Shown piece by piece: positions 43,790 to 52,991 of a DNA stretch of 64,000 nt (positions are counted from its first letter, which is position 1; each line of letters starts with the position of its first letter). The notes beneath the pieces were generated by a model. It made no database searches. It was not told the origin of the DNA and saw only the letters and a program-made list of their open reading frames with translations. The DNA is from Paenibacillus paridis (lineage in GTDB: Bacteria > Bacillota > Bacilli > Paenibacillales > Paenibacillaceae). Made by a program: the position numbers and the translations under genes. Location of the stretch: NCBI RefSeq assembly GCF_006345825.1, contig NZ_VCIX01000087.1, forward strand, positions 338,738 through 402,737, written 5' to 3'.

Positions 43790-45040
43790 TTATTCGCTTA
43801 ATCTTCTTGCTGTTCGGTACAGCAGCTGGGCGCCTAATTCAATATCCTTCGGAGATGAATACTCCTTCGGATTATGGCTGATCCCCTCTTTGCAGCGAAC
43901 GAAAATCATGCCGTAGTCACATACATGGGACATAATGAGCGAATCATGGAAAGGTCCGCTCATTAGCTCGGGGGCCGTAAGCCCCAGCTCCGCAGCCTCC
44001 TCACGGATAAGCGCCCGCAGCTCGGGTGAGCAATAACGCGGATCGCTCTTTGTATCCTCTCGAATCGTGTAAGTTAAGCCATGCTCCAAGCAAACGGCAT
44101 TCATGAGCGCAAGCAGCTGCTCCTCCAGCGCATTTCTTCTGGCCAGGTCCATATCACGGAAGTCGACGGTAAAGCTTGCCTTCTCCGGAATAATGTTGCG
44201 CGAATCCGGAAAAACCGATAACGAACCAACCGTGCCGACGGTAGGAGCATCCGGCTCCCTCGATGCCAGCTCATGCAGCCCAACGATCACCTTGGCACAG
44301 CCGACCAGCGCATCTTGCCTCATCGCCATCGGCACGGAGCCCGCATGTCCGGCAAAGCCAGTCATCTCTACCGTCCACCAAACCGGACCCGATATGCCAC
44401 TTACGATGCCGACGGGTTCGCCCAGAGCCTCCAGTACCGGGCCTTGCTCGATATGAAGCTCCAGAAATGCGCCGATTCGTCCCTCCTCAAATACATAATG
44501 GTCATAGGCTTCCGGATGGCAACCAAAGGACACGAGCGCTTCCCTGCGGCTCACGCCGTTTTTGTCCGTCCGCTCCAATTCGCCCGCTTCCAGCCTTCCT
44601 GTCATTCCCCTGACACCGAATAACCCCTTATTGAACCTGCAGCCCTCTTCGTCGCAAAAGGCCACCACCTCGATATTCCTCGAAGGCCGAAATCCGCTTT
44701 CCACCATCGTCTGAACGGCTTCGATCGCGCCAAGCACACCGATGACGCCGTCATACCGTCCTCCATACGGCTGTGAATCGATGTGCGAGCCAAGCATTAA
44801 TACCGGCGCCGCTCCATCACGTCCCTTCAGTACGCCGATGAGGTTGCCGAACGGGTCGATTCGCGCTTCCATTCCCGCTTCCGTCATCCAGCCCCGCACC
44901 AGTTCCACGCCGGCCCGGTCCTCCTTCGACAAGGCCAGGCGGCAGACGCCCGTATCGCCGATTTTTCCGATTAGCGCCAGCTCTGCGATCCGGCTGTGCA
45001 GCCTTTTGGAGTGGATGCCCGAGTCCCATTTTAAAGTCAT
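43790..45040 (-). CDS. M20-family amidohydrolase, probable beta-ureidopropionase
   Basis: 416 residues of the Zn-dependent hydantoinase/carbamoylase group. Metal ligands: His in LGSHIDSQPYGG, Asp in YDGVIGVLGA, Glu pair in FCDEEGCRF, His in FLELHIEQGPVLE, and a late His in MSGPFHDSLIMSH. The dimerisation domain lies in the middle (about 210-325). Relatives hydrolyse N-carbamoyl amino acids, allantoate or N-carbamoyl-beta-alanine. Sitting between the hydantoinase genes and an omega-aminotransferase, N-carbamoyl-beta-alanine to beta-alanine is the best reading. AGAGAATTC separates the start from the upstream gene by only 17 bp. Confidence 0.9.
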   Translation of the reverse strand: MTLKWDSGIHSKRLHSRIAELALIGKIGDTGVCRLALSKEDRAGVELVRGWMTEAGMEARIDPFGNLIGVLKGRDGAAPVLMLGSHIDSQPYGGRYDGVIGVLGAIEAVQTMVESGFRPSRNIEVVAFCDEEGCRFNKGLFGVRGMTGRLEAGELERTDKNGVSRREALVSFGCHPEAYDHYVFEEGRIGAFLELHIEQGPVLEALGEPVGIVSGISGPVWWTVEMTGFAGHAGSVPMAMRQDALVGCAKVIVGLHELASREPDAPTVGTVGSLSVFPDSRNIIPEKASFTVDFRDMDLARRNALEEQLLALMNAVCLEHGLTYTIREDTKSDPRYCSPELRALIREEAAELGLTAPELMSGPFHDSLIMSHVCDYGMIFVRCKEGISHNPKEYSSPKDIELGAQLLYRTARRLSE

Positions 45041-45057
45041 CTGAATTCTCTCCTTTC

Positions 45058-46419
45058 TCAGCCTTCAAAAACCTGAAGCAGCGTGTCGGCGATAAATACG
45101 ATTTCCTCATCCGTCGTCGACAAAGGAGGACTGAGCGTCAAAATATTCATAAAGCCCGGCACCGTATCGCCGTTTTTGCTAATGAGGAGCCCCTTTTGCT
45201 TGCAGCCCGCAATAATGGACGTAACCCTTGCCGCCGCCGCAGGCTCCTTCGTCTGCTTATCCTCTACCAGCTCAATGCCAATTGCCGAGCCAAAAATGCG
45301 CAGTTCGCCGACATGGGGATGCGCCTTCAGCGTCTTGATCCGGCGAAGCAGCTCCTTGCCGATATAAGCCGAACGGGCGACCAGCTCTTCCCGCTCCAAT
45401 ATTTCAATGTTTTTGAGCGCAACTGCGCAGGACACGGGATTGCCTCCGAACGTATTCACATGCCGAAAATGGCTGTCCGCCCCCGGCTCCTTGAAGCTGT
45501 CATACATTTCAGCCGACACGGCCGTAGCAGACAATGGAGAGTAGGCACTCGTCATCCCTTTAGCCATGGTTACCATGTCCGGCCGGACACCAAAGTTCTG
45601 ATGCCCAAACTTCGCGCCTGAACGGCCGAAGCCGCATATCACCTCATCTACAATTAATAAAACGTCATGCTTGTCGCAAATCTCCCTCAGCTTGGGCAAA
45701 TAATGGTCCGGCGGCACGATCATCCCCCCGCCCGTAATTGCCGGCTCAACGATAATGCCAGCGACAGAATCCGCCCCCTCCCAAATGATCGCGTCCTCAT
45801 AGGCCTGCGCGCATTGCAGTTCGCAGGCTCCCCTTGTCTGGCCAAACGGACAGCGATAGCAATAAGGAGGAGGCACATGGGTGAAACCGGCGCCAAGCGG
45901 TTCATACTTCACCTTGCGCTGTGCTTGCCCCGTGGCGCTCAGAGCTCCCATCGAATTACCATGATAGGCGCGGTGGCGGGAGATGAACTTGTGCTTGGTA
46001 GCTTTGCCGCGCTGATAATGGTATTGGCGAGCGATTTTGAAGGCCACCTCATTGGCATCCGAGCCTGAATTCGAGAAAAAAATCCGGTACTCGCCCTCCA
46101 GCCAATCATTTAGCTTGGCAGCCAGCTCAATGGCAGGAACATGGGATTGTATAAGCGTCGAATAAGCGATCGTTTTCATCTGCTTTGCAGCCGCTTCGGC
46201 AATCTCTGCCCTTCCGTGGCCAACGTTGACGCACCATAGCCCGGACATGCCGTCCAAATAGCGGTTGCCGTCCATATCCGTAATCCAGCTGCCTTCCCCC
46301 GACACAATGACCATTGGATTCTCATTATGGGGAGAAATATGATGCCACAAAAACTTGCGATCCTTCTCCAGCAGAGCTTCCTTTGCTTCCGAATCCATTG
46401 CTGCCTCGTTTGCGCTCAT
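45058..46419 (-). CDS. Class III aminotransferase, probable beta-alanine:pyruvate transaminase
   Basis: 453 residues from the ATG at 46419, which has GGAGGAG ten bases upstream; the open frame reaches 46482. PLP-binding Lys in MVTMAKGMTSAYSPLSATAVS, the preceding Asp in LLIVDEVICGFGRSGA, and the phosphate-cup stretch FSNSGSDANEVAFKIARQYH. A Cys-rich insert (PPPYCYRCPFGQTRGACELQC) is visible near residue 190. Substrates of this family are omega-amino acids; as first gene of the pyrimidine operon it would convert beta-alanine into malonate semialdehyde. No semialdehyde dehydrogenase is in the window. Confidence 0.92.
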   Translation of the reverse strand: MSANEAAMDSEAKEALLEKDRKFLWHHISPHNENPMVIVSGEGSWITDMDGNRYLDGMSGLWCVNVGHGRAEIAEAAAKQMKTIAYSTLIQSHVPAIELAAKLNDWLEGEYRIFFSNSGSDANEVAFKIARQYHYQRGKATKHKFISRHRAYHGNSMGALSATGQAQRKVKYEPLGAGFTHVPPPYCYRCPFGQTRGACELQCAQAYEDAIIWEGADSVAGIIVEPAITGGGMIVPPDHYLPKLREICDKHDVLLIVDEVICGFGRSGAKFGHQNFGVRPDMVTMAKGMTSAYSPLSATAVSAEMYDSFKEPGADSHFRHVNTFGGNPVSCAVALKNIEILEREELVARSAYIGKELLRRIKTLKAHPHVGELRIFGSAIGIELVEDKQTKEPAAAARVTSIIAGCKQKGLLISKNGDTVPGFMNILTLSPPLSTTDEEIVFIADTLLQVFEG

Positions 46420-46511
46420 AGCCTGCTTCTCCTCCTTCGCTCCCGCCGCTTCCATAATAGAGAGGAGCGCGGATGAGGTCATTCGCGACCCTTATAGACT
46501 AGCGTATGCGG

Positions 46512-46886
46512 CTACTTGGCCGCATCTTCCAAAATTGTTTTGCCGATGCCCGCAGCGAGATCTGGCTCCTTCTTGATTAGCCCATATTTTTGCGCGATAT
46601 CCACGGACCGCGTCCCCATATCATCCCCAAACGAGCTTACCTGCGCTTCCGAGAAACCTTCCAGCTTCACTAGCTTGGCCCTTTCCATCAGCATCGTCCT
46701 CTGGTACTCCTTCGTCGTGCTGCCTTCCGTTACTGCACTTATCACGCCGAACCATATGCCAGGGAATGGCCCATTCGGTAGTTTGCTAGAAATGGACTTA
46801 TTTTCCTTCACATAACCGCTCCGCTCTTGAATATATTGAGTAACAGACAAGAAAATAGCGAAGGTTGTCTTTATCGTTTCTTGCAT
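46512..46886 (-). CDS. Hypothetical protein
   Basis: 124 residues from the first ATG, which lacks a clear ribosome binding site. The last 60 residues look like a genuine helical protein (MLMERAKLVKLEGFSEAQVSSFGDDMGTRSVDIAQKYGLIKKEPDLAAGIGKTILEDA). I do not recognise a family. It lies upstream of the pyrimidine operon on the same strand, with about 90 bp between, and is divergent from yhbH. It could be part of the pyrimidine unit or a separate gene. Confidence 0.55.
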   Translation of the reverse strand: MQETIKTTFAIFLSVTQYIQERSGYVKENKSISSKLPNGPFPGIWFGVISAVTEGSTTKEYQRTMLMERAKLVKLEGFSEAQVSSFGDDMGTRSVDIAQKYGLIKKEPDLAAGIGKTILEDAAK

Positions 46887-46922
46887 GCCGATTGGTTAAT
46901 TTAGTGGAATGAGGTGAGGGAA

Positions 46923-48077
46923 ATGGAGTCAGAGCCGCTGTTTATTGTGTCCCGCGAGGACTGGTCGCTCCACCGCAAAGGCTATGAGGATCAAGCGCGA
47001 CATCAGGAGAAGGTACACGAAGCAATTAAGCAAAACCTTCCCGATCTGGTTTCCGACGAGAGTATCGTGTTGTCCGATGGCAGACGTACGATTAAAGTTC
47101 CTATCAAAAGTCTGGACGAATCCCACTTTATATACAACTACAACAAGAAGCAGCACGTCGGACAAGGCGACGGCGATTCTCAGGTTGGCGATGTGCTTGG
47201 TGTCGACCCTCAAGCAGCTAAGGGACCGGGCAAAGGACAGGATGCTGGAGATCAGCCGGGCGAGGATGTCGTAGATACCGAAATCAGCATTGATCAGCTC
47301 GAGGATATGCTGTTTGAGGAGCTGGAGCTGCCTAATCTGGAGCAGAAGCAAAAGGATCAAATGCAATCGACGGAAATCGTGTTTCACGATATCCGCAAGA
47401 AGGGCATTATGTCCAATATTGACAAGAAACGGACGCTGATCGAAAATTTACGGCGCAACGCCAACGCCGGCAAAGCGGGGATTGGCGGCATATCCCCCGA
47501 CGATCTCCGTTACAAAACCTGGAATGAGATCGTAAAGCCGCAATCAAACGCGGTCATTCTTGCGCTTATGGATACCTCAGGCAGTATGGGCTCCTTCGAA
47601 AAGTATTGCGCCCGCAGCTTCTTCTTCTGGATGACCCGGTTTCTGCGCCGAAAATACGAGCATGTCGAAATCGTATTTATCGCGCACCATACCGAAGCCA
47701 AGGAAGTCACGGAAGAGGAGTTTTTTAATCGCGGCGAAAGCGGCGGCACCATCTGCTCATCCGCCTACCAAAAAGCTATCGATATCATTGACAGCCGTTA
47801 CCCGACCTCGAACTGGAATATCTATCCTTTCCACTTCTCTGATGGCGACAACCTAACTTCAGACAACGAGCGCTGCGTAAAGCTGATTGGCCAGCTTATG
47901 GAGCGAAGCAATATGTTCGGCTACGGCGAAGTGAACCAATACAACCGCAGCAGCACGCTAATGTCAGCTTACAAACACATTAACCACAAAAAGTTCATGT
48001 ATTCGGTCATCAAGGAAAAAGGCGAGGTCTACAAAGCGCTCAAAACCTTCTTCTCCAAAAAAGCCAGCGGCACCTGA
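46923..48077 (+). CDS. yhbH: Sporulation protein YhbH (UPF0229)
   Basis: 384 residues from the ATG at 46923, preceded at the right distance by GAGGTGAGGG; a GTG at 46914 overlaps that site and is rejected. UPF0229 proteins have a variable, charged N-terminal half (IKVPIKSLDESHFIYNYNKKQHVGQGDG) and a C-terminal von Willebrand-A-like domain; here the metal-site sequence is ALMDTSGSMGSFEKYCARSF. The family is expressed in the mother cell during sporulation in Bacillus and acts with PrkA; precise function is unclear. Its presence supports a spore former. Confidence 0.94.
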   Translation: MESEPLFIVSREDWSLHRKGYEDQARHQEKVHEAIKQNLPDLVSDESIVLSDGRRTIKVPIKSLDESHFIYNYNKKQHVGQGDGDSQVGDVLGVDPQAAKGPGKGQDAGDQPGEDVVDTEISIDQLEDMLFEELELPNLEQKQKDQMQSTEIVFHDIRKKGIMSNIDKKRTLIENLRRNANAGKAGIGGISPDDLRYKTWNEIVKPQSNAVILALMDTSGSMGSFEKYCARSFFFWMTRFLRRKYEHVEIVFIAHHTEAKEVTEEEFFNRGESGGTICSSAYQKAIDIIDSRYPTSNWNIYPFHFSDGDNLTSDNERCVKLIGQLMERSNMFGYGEVNQYNRSSTLMSAYKHINHKKFMYSVIKEKGEVYKALKTFFSKKASGT

Positions 48078-48087
48078 TCAAAGCACA

Positions 48088-48136
48088 AAAATAAGCCGTC
48101 CGATTGGGTTTAACCCCATTTGGACGGCTTATTTTC
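48088..48136. terminator. Terminator after yhbH
   Basis: AAAATAAGCCGTCC (48088-48101) pairs with GGACGGCTTATTTT (48122-48135), with a GGG/CCC pairing inside the loop. The 296 bp that follow (48137-48432) hold only a short CCTGCA/TGCAGG hairpin and no gene. Confidence 0.85.
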
Positions 48137-48432
48137 TACTATTTTGTTCCACGAATCGTGTTCGTACCTCGGCCTTGCTATCCTGCACCTATGCAGGCTA
48201 GCGTCTGTTTTATCGCATTGTCAGTTGTCTATCCTGTACCCCGGCAATATAGACACCTCTTTTCGCCTAAGCACCGCTCATATCAGCCTATTCTGATGCA
48301 TTCATACACTATAGCCGCACGGTTAAAGCAAAACAGGTGCTTGCAAATGCAAATGTGCAGGATAGCTGCACGACTCGGATAGTTAGTCAAGTTAGCAAAG
48401 ATAGTCTAGTTAGCCCAGTTTGGCATTTGGCA

Positions 48433-49668
48433 TCAGCTTGCAGTATCCGCAGCCTCTTCATCAAGATCAATCCCTTTGGTCTCTTTGCCAAAGAAGAGCA
48501 CCGTTAGCGCGCCTATTACGATCGTTACAAAAAAGATCATAAATATAGACGAAATCGCAATATGCCTTGCAACCAGCATGCCGACAAGATAAGGTCCGAT
48601 AATGCCCCCGACACGACCGAAGGAAGCGGCAAAACCCACGCCAGTCCCGCGAACCGCAGCCGGATACAGCTCCGGCGTATAGGCATACATGCCTCCCCAT
48701 GCACCAAGGTTAAAGAAGGAGAGACAGATCCCCGCCGCGAGCAATACACCTTCCGTTTCTGCGCTGCCAAACCAGAGGGCGCTTCCCGCAGTAAGCAGTA
48801 AATAGACGACGAGAACAAATTTCCGCCCAAACTTCTCAATGAAGTAAGCTGCCGTAAAATAACCAGGCAACTGGGCGAGCGTCATAATCAGCACATATTG
48901 GAAGCTTTTGACCAAATCAAAGCCTTTCAGCACCATAACCGAAGGCAGCCACAGGAACATGCCGTAGTAGGAAAAAACGACCGTGAACCAAAGTATCCAC
49001 AGCATGACCGTAGCTTTTCGGTAGCGTAATGACCATAGGGATCTCATTCTGTCACGCAAGCTCAACTTACGGCTCTCCTGTGCGTTGAAGCGCGGCGAGT
49101 CCTTAATGGCTCTTCTCAAATAGAGCGCAAACAGAGCGGGAACCGCTCCGAGAGCAAACGCCATGCGCCATCCATAATCCGGAATAATAAAGTAAGCAAT
49201 CAAAGCCGCAAGTATCCAGCCGATTGCCCAGAAGCTCTCCAGCAAAACGACTGCCCTGCCGCGTTCCTTTACGGGAACCGACTCCGACACTAGCGTTGAT
49301 GCTACGGGCAGCTCGCCTCCTAGCCCAAATCCTGCAACAAAACGAAGCGCGCATAATACGATGAATCCCCCCGCCAGTGCGGACAATCCACTAGCAATGG
49401 AAAAAATAAGCAATGTCCAAAGTAGAATGGCTCTGCGTCCATAGCGATCAGCCAACAAGCCCGATACGGCGGCACCGACAGCCATCCCGATCGAGTTGAT
49501 TGCCATCAGTAAGCCAACCTGTTGCGCGCCAAGCTGCCATTCTACGGCCAAAGCAGCCACGATAAAAGAGATCATTCCGACCTCCATCGCATCAAACAGC
49601 CAACTAAGACCAGCGCTGAACAATAATTTTCTCTGCTTCGGTTCACGCAGCAATGTCATTTTACTCAT
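48433..49668 (-). CDS. MFS transporter (sugar porter/NiaP-like group)
   Basis: 411 residues with twelve membrane segments. MFS signatures: GLLADRYGRRAILLW between helices 2 and 3, ELPVASTLVSESVPVKERGRAV after helix 4, and FGRKFVLVVY in the second half, plus PELYPAAVRGTGVGF near helix 10. It belongs to the sugar-porter-like MFS group that includes metabolite:proton symporters such as NiaP. The substrate is not readable. It is transcribed alone. It could serve the pyrimidine operon only by proximity, and nothing in the sequence supports that. Confidence 0.9.
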   Translation of the reverse strand: MSKMTLLREPKQRKLLFSAGLSWLFDAMEVGMISFIVAALAVEWQLGAQQVGLLMAINSIGMAVGAAVSGLLADRYGRRAILLWTLLIFSIASGLSALAGGFIVLCALRFVAGFGLGGELPVASTLVSESVPVKERGRAVVLLESFWAIGWILAALIAYFIIPDYGWRMAFALGAVPALFALYLRRAIKDSPRFNAQESRKLSLRDRMRSLWSLRYRKATVMLWILWFTVVFSYYGMFLWLPSVMVLKGFDLVKSFQYVLIMTLAQLPGYFTAAYFIEKFGRKFVLVVYLLLTAGSALWFGSAETEGVLLAAGICLSFFNLGAWGGMYAYTPELYPAAVRGTGVGFAASFGRVGGIIGPYLVGMLVARHIAISSIFMIFFVTIVIGALTVLFFGKETKGIDLDEEAADTAS

Positions 49669-49846
49669 ATGAAAGCCCCTTATCCTATGCTCATGCTCTA
49701 TTCACTAGGCAGCATTTCCTAATTATGCTCATATCCTACCCTATATTAACACGTTTTCAAAGTTTCTAATCGTTAAAGCTCTGATTCTAGTGTTGCCAAA
49801 CCGGCAAAGCTTTAGCTCCTCATTAAGCATATCCGTGATCTTATAC

Positions 49847-50070
49847 CTCATAAAAACTAGCTACTCTCACGCTGTAAGCACCTATAGGCTCTTACAGACA
49901 CTTTTCCACCTCACACATACGCCGCTTTCCTGCCGTAAGCACACCTGTGTGCTTACAGCTCATAAAAACCCGCCACTCTCACGCTGTAAGCACCTATAGG
50001 CTCTTACAGACATTTTTACACCTCACACATCCGCCTCTTTCCTGCTGTAAGCACAACTGTGTGCTTACAG
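49847..50070. repeat. Tandem pair of 112-bp repeats, each with two hairpins
   Basis: Unit 1 is 49847-49958 and unit 2 is 49959-50070; they differ at few positions. Each unit holds CTGTAAG..CTTACAG (49872-49897 and 49984-50009) and CTGTAAGCACA..TGTGCTTACAG (49933-49958 and 50045-50070; one mismatch in the first). Four similar hairpins thus stand in 200 bp between two minus-strand genes. No coding capacity is apparent. Confidence 0.85.
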
Positions 50071-50101
50071 CTCAGTCACTCCAGCCCTCGTAAAGTGCAA
50101 C

Positions 50102-50150
50102 AAAAAGAAGAGCGAATTCCATGGTTCATCAACCGTAGAGTTCGCTCTTC
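50102..50150 (-). terminator. Terminator of the heparinase/glycosidase operon
   Basis: GAAGAGCGAA (50107-50116) pairs with TTCGCTCTTC (50141-50150), with GGTT/AACC pairing in the loop, followed on the minus strand by TTTTTG. Confidence 0.8.
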
Positions 50151-50178
50151 CTTCAATCAGCACTATTATGCCAAACTT

Positions 50179-50500
50179 TTATACCTTACCCAAAACAACA
50201 CGCTGCAGCTCCGCTGCCATCCATTTATGGGCCGTTCGATTAGGTGATTGAAACGGTTAGCTAGATAGGAATGGATATCCTTCTCGCTAGCCTCCAGTTC
50301 ATACCACACGGAATAGAAATCCACGACAGCCACCTTATGCTTCTCTGCAAGGTCAAGCAGAGCTTCGCGGTATCGCAGCAGCATTCCGTTCTCATGCAAT
50401 TGAACAAATACTCCATTAATCCCTGGGTCACGCTATCTCCGAAAGAGACATACGTCACAGGAGCAGCATGGACATTGCCTGCTTTCTCAGCCAGCCGCAT
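50179..50500 (-). pseudogene. Broken SGNH/GDSL-type esterase
   Basis: The frame from 50500 (MRLAEKAGNVHAA) reads into PVTYVSFGDSVTQGLME, the block I of SGNH hydrolases with its catalytic Ser, then changes to unrelated residues. The end of such an enzyme is found in another frame (MLLRYREALLDLAEKHKVAVVDFYSVW to LANRFNH), and its last part in yet another (NRTAHKWMAAELQRVV, stop at 50179). The central part with the Gly and Asn blocks is deleted, and one base is lost near 50255. It follows the glycoside hydrolase stop by 14 bp, so it was the last gene of that operon. Confidence 0.78.
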
Positions 50501-50514
50501 CCGAGCGTTCGAAG

Positions 50515-52977
50515 CTACGCGCCGTCATGCTTGGCCTCCACAAGTAAGATATCCCCTTCAATGCCCCATCTAACAAAATGCCATTGCTCACCAAGCGTCA
50601 AAGCCGGAGCACTCGGATGATCCGCAAAGTTTCTCACACCTTTAAATTGATCCGGACTGATTAAATGCCGATCACCGTCTCTATGGCGATGTGGACCATA
50701 GCCATTATACGTGCTTGGGTACAGAATCAGCTCCAGCTCGTAGCTGCCAATACTCAAGGCTGCCGGCAAAAGCAAGCGCCATGCCGTTCCCCAGCACCAG
50801 CCTAGCTCCTTTCCGTCAAGAAAGATTCTAGCTGCATCGGCCTGTACGTTGGCCAGCTGCAAGTAGCTCCCTTCGGCTGCCGTCTTCACCAAACGGATCT
50901 TCTTGCTAGCCCGGACAGGCAAGGCAGCAAATGGATAACCAGCGGCAACGAAGTCTGTTCCTTGTACCAAAGAAAACCTCTCTGGTGCAATAACAAAAGG
51001 ACTCTCAGTTACCACTTGCCGCTCATCCTTATCTGTAAACGGGGTCCACGACAGCACAGCAAATTGCCCTTGAATAAATACGATCGGATTTTGCTCACCG
51101 CTGCCAAGCGGAACAATCTTAAAGACAACCGTTTGCTGAATGGATACAAACGAAACAGGAATAGCAACTCGAAATGGCTGGTCACCTGGAGAAGCTGATC
51201 CCCACTCCGAAATGCAATGACCATTAACCCAAATCTCCTGTACAGGGTCATGAAGCAGAAGCGACAGCCCTTCCTGCTCGTCAACATTTGCCGGCTTCTC
51301 CGGCATTTCCAAACGAATTTCTGCCGATAAGCTGCCATCCTCATTGCGCTGTAGCTCCAACAGCAGCTGATTCAGCTCCGGCGGAACGATCTTCCACGAA
51401 GACTGCTCCGGCCGAATCACGCTGCGTCCATCGGCCTTGCCTTCAGCTCTAGAAACCGAAAACGCCTCCTGCCAAGTATCCGTGTAAAGAAGCTTCACGC
51501 CAGCCGCACGCAGCTTGTTCTCCTGCTCCTGATCACGCCACAGGCATCCATCCGCGAGGAGCATACAGTCATATTCACGCTGCCCGATCCGCAGCTTCCC
51601 GCCTTCAAGCACGCCGTCCTCTTCAACAACCCGCTCCTCCGACAGCTCGTAATGAAGGCCTAAGGCATGACATGCATCCACCAGCTCAAGCAAAGCCCTA
51701 CTCAAATGAGCAGAAGCATCATCCGGCATCGACGTTCCATTATGCTCATTCATCTGCATCGCTCCCTGCGGGAGAAAAGAAGCCATAATACCGCGTGTTG
51801 GCGTAATAATTAATACTTCGGGCGTTTTTCTCAAGTCCGGCAGCAGCGCAGCCTTCTTTTGCAAAGAAGCAAGCAATGCCGGAAAGGCATCTCTCCAGCT
51901 CATATGGCTTGGCATAGACGGGGGCCAATCACGGATGGCTTCAGATTTCAGCTTCAGCTGATTCAAATGAAAAACAAATTGATGGATGCCATGCCCTGCC
52001 AGCCACAAAACATAATTCTCGAAGGTTTCCGGCGATACGCCCCAGCCTCCGCCGCCCATCGCTTCGACAAGACAGCCTTGCCTGCCCTGCTGGACAGCTA
52101 CAGAGTGTGCTATTCTCGGATAAAAATGATTCCCCGGAAACCGCTCAAGCGCATCGATGGCAGGCGTCTCGATTCCCTTCAATACTTGAAAGCAGGAGCC
52201 GCTGTAGGACAGCTGAAAATACGGGTTTTCTTCGCCCTTGAGATGCGCCGTAAAGCGCTTGCCATAAGCTTCGCACCAAGCGGATATTGGCTCGTAGAAA
52301 TTTTCCGTAATCGCATCCGTCAGCATCTCCCAGTAGCGCACGCGAACACGCGGATGGCCTTCCCCATCGTTGAAGAGAAGCGGCAGCACTGGAAGCAGCG
52401 CTTCGCCATGCTTTTGCTCGTAGATTAACGGAAACTGCTCATCCCAGGGCAAAGCCCCGGTTTTCACTGTAATCCCGTGCCCGTCAAGAAAAGCGACCTC
52501 ATCGGAGAAGAAGCCGGTGACATAATCAAACGCTGCCGATGCAAGCCCCTTCCGGTAGCCCTCATGCGTAAATGAAATAAACTGCTCTGTCGCCCGGCGG
52601 TCGAAAGAGGATACCGCCGTTTTGGAGCCAAACGCGATCTCGCCCTCATCCTCTGAGTTAAGCTTCCACTCCACCCAATGACACCTTGAGTCTGGTAGAC
52701 GAGCGAGCACTTCGCCTCCGGCCGTACCGGATGGCCAGCCGTTCTCGTCATAAATCCAGAACGTCATTTCAATCTTTTTTGCATACAAAATAAGCTCGGA
52801 AACGGTAGCCAAATACTCCGTGCCCATATAATCTGGCTGATTCGGATAGAAACGCGGATGAAAGACGACTCCCGTCATGCCAGCAGCCTTTAAATCATCC
52901 AGCTGCCTCGTTAGCTCTTCCAGCCGCAAAGCATCATTAATGGCCCATAGGCTAAGAAATTCCAGCCGATTCAACAT
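50515..52977 (-). CDS. Large glycoside hydrolase-like protein (GH106/rhamnosidase-like architecture)
   Basis: 820 residues from the ATG at 52977 (AAGGTG upstream); a GTG at 52989 is a weaker option. Residues 1-400 form a TIM-barrel-like region: LWAINDALRLEELTRQLDDLKAAGMTGVVFHPRFYPN, FWIYDENGWPSGTAGGEVLARLP, FFSDEVAF, and AHLKGEEN, with conserved acidic residues in DEN, SDE and GEE as candidates for catalysis. The C-terminal part (about 560-815) is beta-rich, galactose-binding-like (RIFLDGKELGWCWGTAWRL). No signal peptide, so it acts in the cytoplasm on imported oligosaccharides. The DENGWPSG style is shared with GH106-like and related unclassified hydrolases; the specificity is unknown. Confidence 0.78.
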   Translation of the reverse strand: MLNRLEFLSLWAINDALRLEELTRQLDDLKAAGMTGVVFHPRFYPNQPDYMGTEYLATVSELILYAKKIEMTFWIYDENGWPSGTAGGEVLARLPDSRCHWVEWKLNSEDEGEIAFGSKTAVSSFDRRATEQFISFTHEGYRKGLASAAFDYVTGFFSDEVAFLDGHGITVKTGALPWDEQFPLIYEQKHGEALLPVLPLLFNDGEGHPRVRVRYWEMLTDAITENFYEPISAWCEAYGKRFTAHLKGEENPYFQLSYSGSCFQVLKGIETPAIDALERFPGNHFYPRIAHSVAVQQGRQGCLVEAMGGGGWGVSPETFENYVLWLAGHGIHQFVFHLNQLKLKSEAIRDWPPSMPSHMSWRDAFPALLASLQKKAALLPDLRKTPEVLIITPTRGIMASFLPQGAMQMNEHNGTSMPDDASAHLSRALLELVDACHALGLHYELSEERVVEEDGVLEGGKLRIGQREYDCMLLADGCLWRDQEQENKLRAAGVKLLYTDTWQEAFSVSRAEGKADGRSVIRPEQSSWKIVPPELNQLLLELQRNEDGSLSAEIRLEMPEKPANVDEQEGLSLLLHDPVQEIWVNGHCISEWGSASPGDQPFRVAIPVSFVSIQQTVVFKIVPLGSGEQNPIVFIQGQFAVLSWTPFTDKDERQVVTESPFVIAPERFSLVQGTDFVAAGYPFAALPVRASKKIRLVKTAAEGSYLQLANVQADAARIFLDGKELGWCWGTAWRLLLPAALSIGSYELELILYPSTYNGYGPHRHRDGDRHLISPDQFKGVRNFADHPSAPALTLGEQWHFVRWGIEGDILLVEAKHDGA

Positions 52978-52991
52978 GCTTGCCCACACCT

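Noticed and set aside
48137..48432. Possible gene or RNA between yhbH and the MFS gene
   Set aside because: Only a short CCTGCA/TGCAGG hairpin and scattered GTTAG words; no coding or RNA pattern.
49847..50070. CRISPR array
   Set aside because: Repeats are 112 bp with inner hairpins, in only two units and without unique spacers; no cas genes nearby.
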